A stretch of DNA of 12,981 bases, taken from an uncultured Oscillospiraceae bacterium. GTDB lineage: Bacteria; Bacillota; Clostridia; Oscillospirales; Acutalibacteraceae. Shown here in pieces: positions 12,474 through 12,981 of this stretch. The stretch is from the NCBI GenBank assembly GCA_900553255.1, contig USCI01000068.1, forward strand, positions 1 through 12,981. The letters run 5' to 3'. The translations under genes were made by a program, and so were the position numbers. The notes beneath the pieces were generated by a model that saw only the letters and a program-made list of their open reading frames with translations, was not told the origin of the DNA and made no database searches. Each line of letters starts with the position of its first letter. The first letter of the stretch is position 1.

Positions 12474-12959
12474 ATGTATGCAACCGTCCGCCGCCGCGCC
12501 TTCGATCTGAAGGCCTTCCTGTTTTTCGAAGGGGTCACCCTGCTGCTCGGCATGCTCGGGGGCTTTCTCGGGGGGACATCGGCCTTCGAGACACTGCGCA
12601 AGCCGCCGCTGACACCACCCGCGATCGTATTCCCGATTGTGTGGACCATCCTGTACCTGCTCATGGGCTTTGCCGCATACCTCGTGTGGAATACCGACGA
12701 TATCGACCGCGCCCCGCCGCTGCGGATGTATTTTCTGCAGCTGGTGGTCAACGTTCTCTGGCCAGTAATTTTCTTCCGGCTGCAGTGGCGGCTGTTCGCC
12801 TTCTTCTGGCTGGTGCTGCTGTTCGGCCTGGTTTCGCTGACCGCGACCGGTTTCCGCTATATCCACCGCACCGCCGGCCGGCTGATGATCCCGTATCAGC
12901 TCTGGCTGCTGTTTGCGGGCTATCTGAATATCGGGGTATACCTGCTCAACCGCGGATGA
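12474..12959 (+). CDS. TspO/MBR family membrane protein
   Basis: A 161-residue protein, the usual TspO length, with five predicted membrane helices (about 14-34, 51-72, 84-103, 107-127, 137-158). Family landmarks are KPPLTPPAIVFPIVW (43-57), the NVLWPVIFF segment (93-101) and PYQLWLLFAGYLNIGVYLLN (140-159). TspO proteins (bacterial relatives of the mitochondrial translocator protein) bind porphyrins and have been linked to tetrapyrrole breakdown, stress and transport; the role in an anaerobe is unclear. The ATG at 12474 is chosen over an in-frame ATG at 12444 because AGAGGGGG lies eight bases upstream. It is divergent from the parE operon; nothing in the context suggests a shared function. 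The gene is complete: its TGA ends at 12959, 22 bases before the window edge. Confidence 0.92.
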   Translation: MYATVRRRAFDLKAFLFFEGVTLLLGMLGGFLGGTSAFETLRKPPLTPPAIVFPIVWTILYLLMGFAAYLVWNTDDIDRAPPLRMYFLQLVVNVLWPVIFFRLQWRLFAFFWLVLLFGLVSLTATGFRYIHRTAGRLMIPYQLWLLFAGYLNIGVYLLNRG

Positions 12960-12981
12960 GCGCAAAAGCGCGCCGGCATTT

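Noticed and set aside
12960..12981. GCGC-AAAA-GCGC hairpin at the right edge as a terminator of the TspO-family gene
   Set aside because: The stem is only 4 bp and the window ends at ATTT, so a T-run cannot be assessed.
1..12981. CRISPR array, prophage, defence or toxin-antitoxin system
   Set aside because: No spaced direct repeats, integrase, nuclease-helicase or toxin-like gene is visible; every confident gene belongs to a known housekeeping, transport or sporulation family.

Overview
The window is a GC-rich chromosomal segment that looks like it comes from a Gram-positive, spore-forming-lineage Clostridia, perhaps an Oscillospirales/Ruminococcaceae-type gut anaerobe. The reasons are: a yaaL-bofA pair (bofA is a sporulation gene), purine-rich Shine-Dalgarno sites before most genes, consensus sigma-A promoters, a short monoderm-type export adaptor, and a divergent clostridial-type topoisomerase IV-like gene pair. 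The lineage is inferred from gene content only; there is no rRNA or other taxonomic marker here.

Layout from left to right. Positions 1-110 hold closely spaced small hairpins with no gene; they may be the end of a mobile element or of a structured RNA lying outside the window. Two minus-strand genes follow, a HAD-family phosphatase and a DegV-family fatty-acid-binding protein. They share a strong promoter (TTGACA-17-TATACT) and are coupled by a stop codon that overlaps the next ribosome binding site. Next is a minus-strand pair made of a membrane-fusion adaptor and a MacB/FtsX-type ABC permease, ending in its own terminator and lacking the ATPase gene that usually accompanies them. A divergent 186-base gap leads to plus-strand yaaL (DUF2508) and bofA, which end at a clear terminator.

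Converging on that terminator is rnr (RNase R, minus), preceded by secG. The familiar secG-rnr order is kept, but a strong terminator sits between them and smpB is not downstream. A 430-base gap with the secG promoter and a curious dyad separates secG from a minus-strand operon parE-parC encoding a type II topoisomerase. Its sequences lack the gyrase-specific box and carry unusual TOPRIM residues. That operon starts from a good sigma-A promoter. Divergent from it, at the right edge, is a TspO/MBR-family membrane protein.

Most of this is housekeeping: envelope and export (secG, efflux pair), RNA decay (rnr), DNA topology (parEC), sporulation signalling (yaaL-bofA), lipid handling (degV). I saw no defence system, CRISPR array, prophage, rRNA or tRNA gene, and no clear undescribed system. 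The items most worth a second look are the hairpin cluster at the left edge, the ATPase-less export pair, the divergent topoisomerase, the terminator between secG and rnr, and the competing dyads at 7876-7925.
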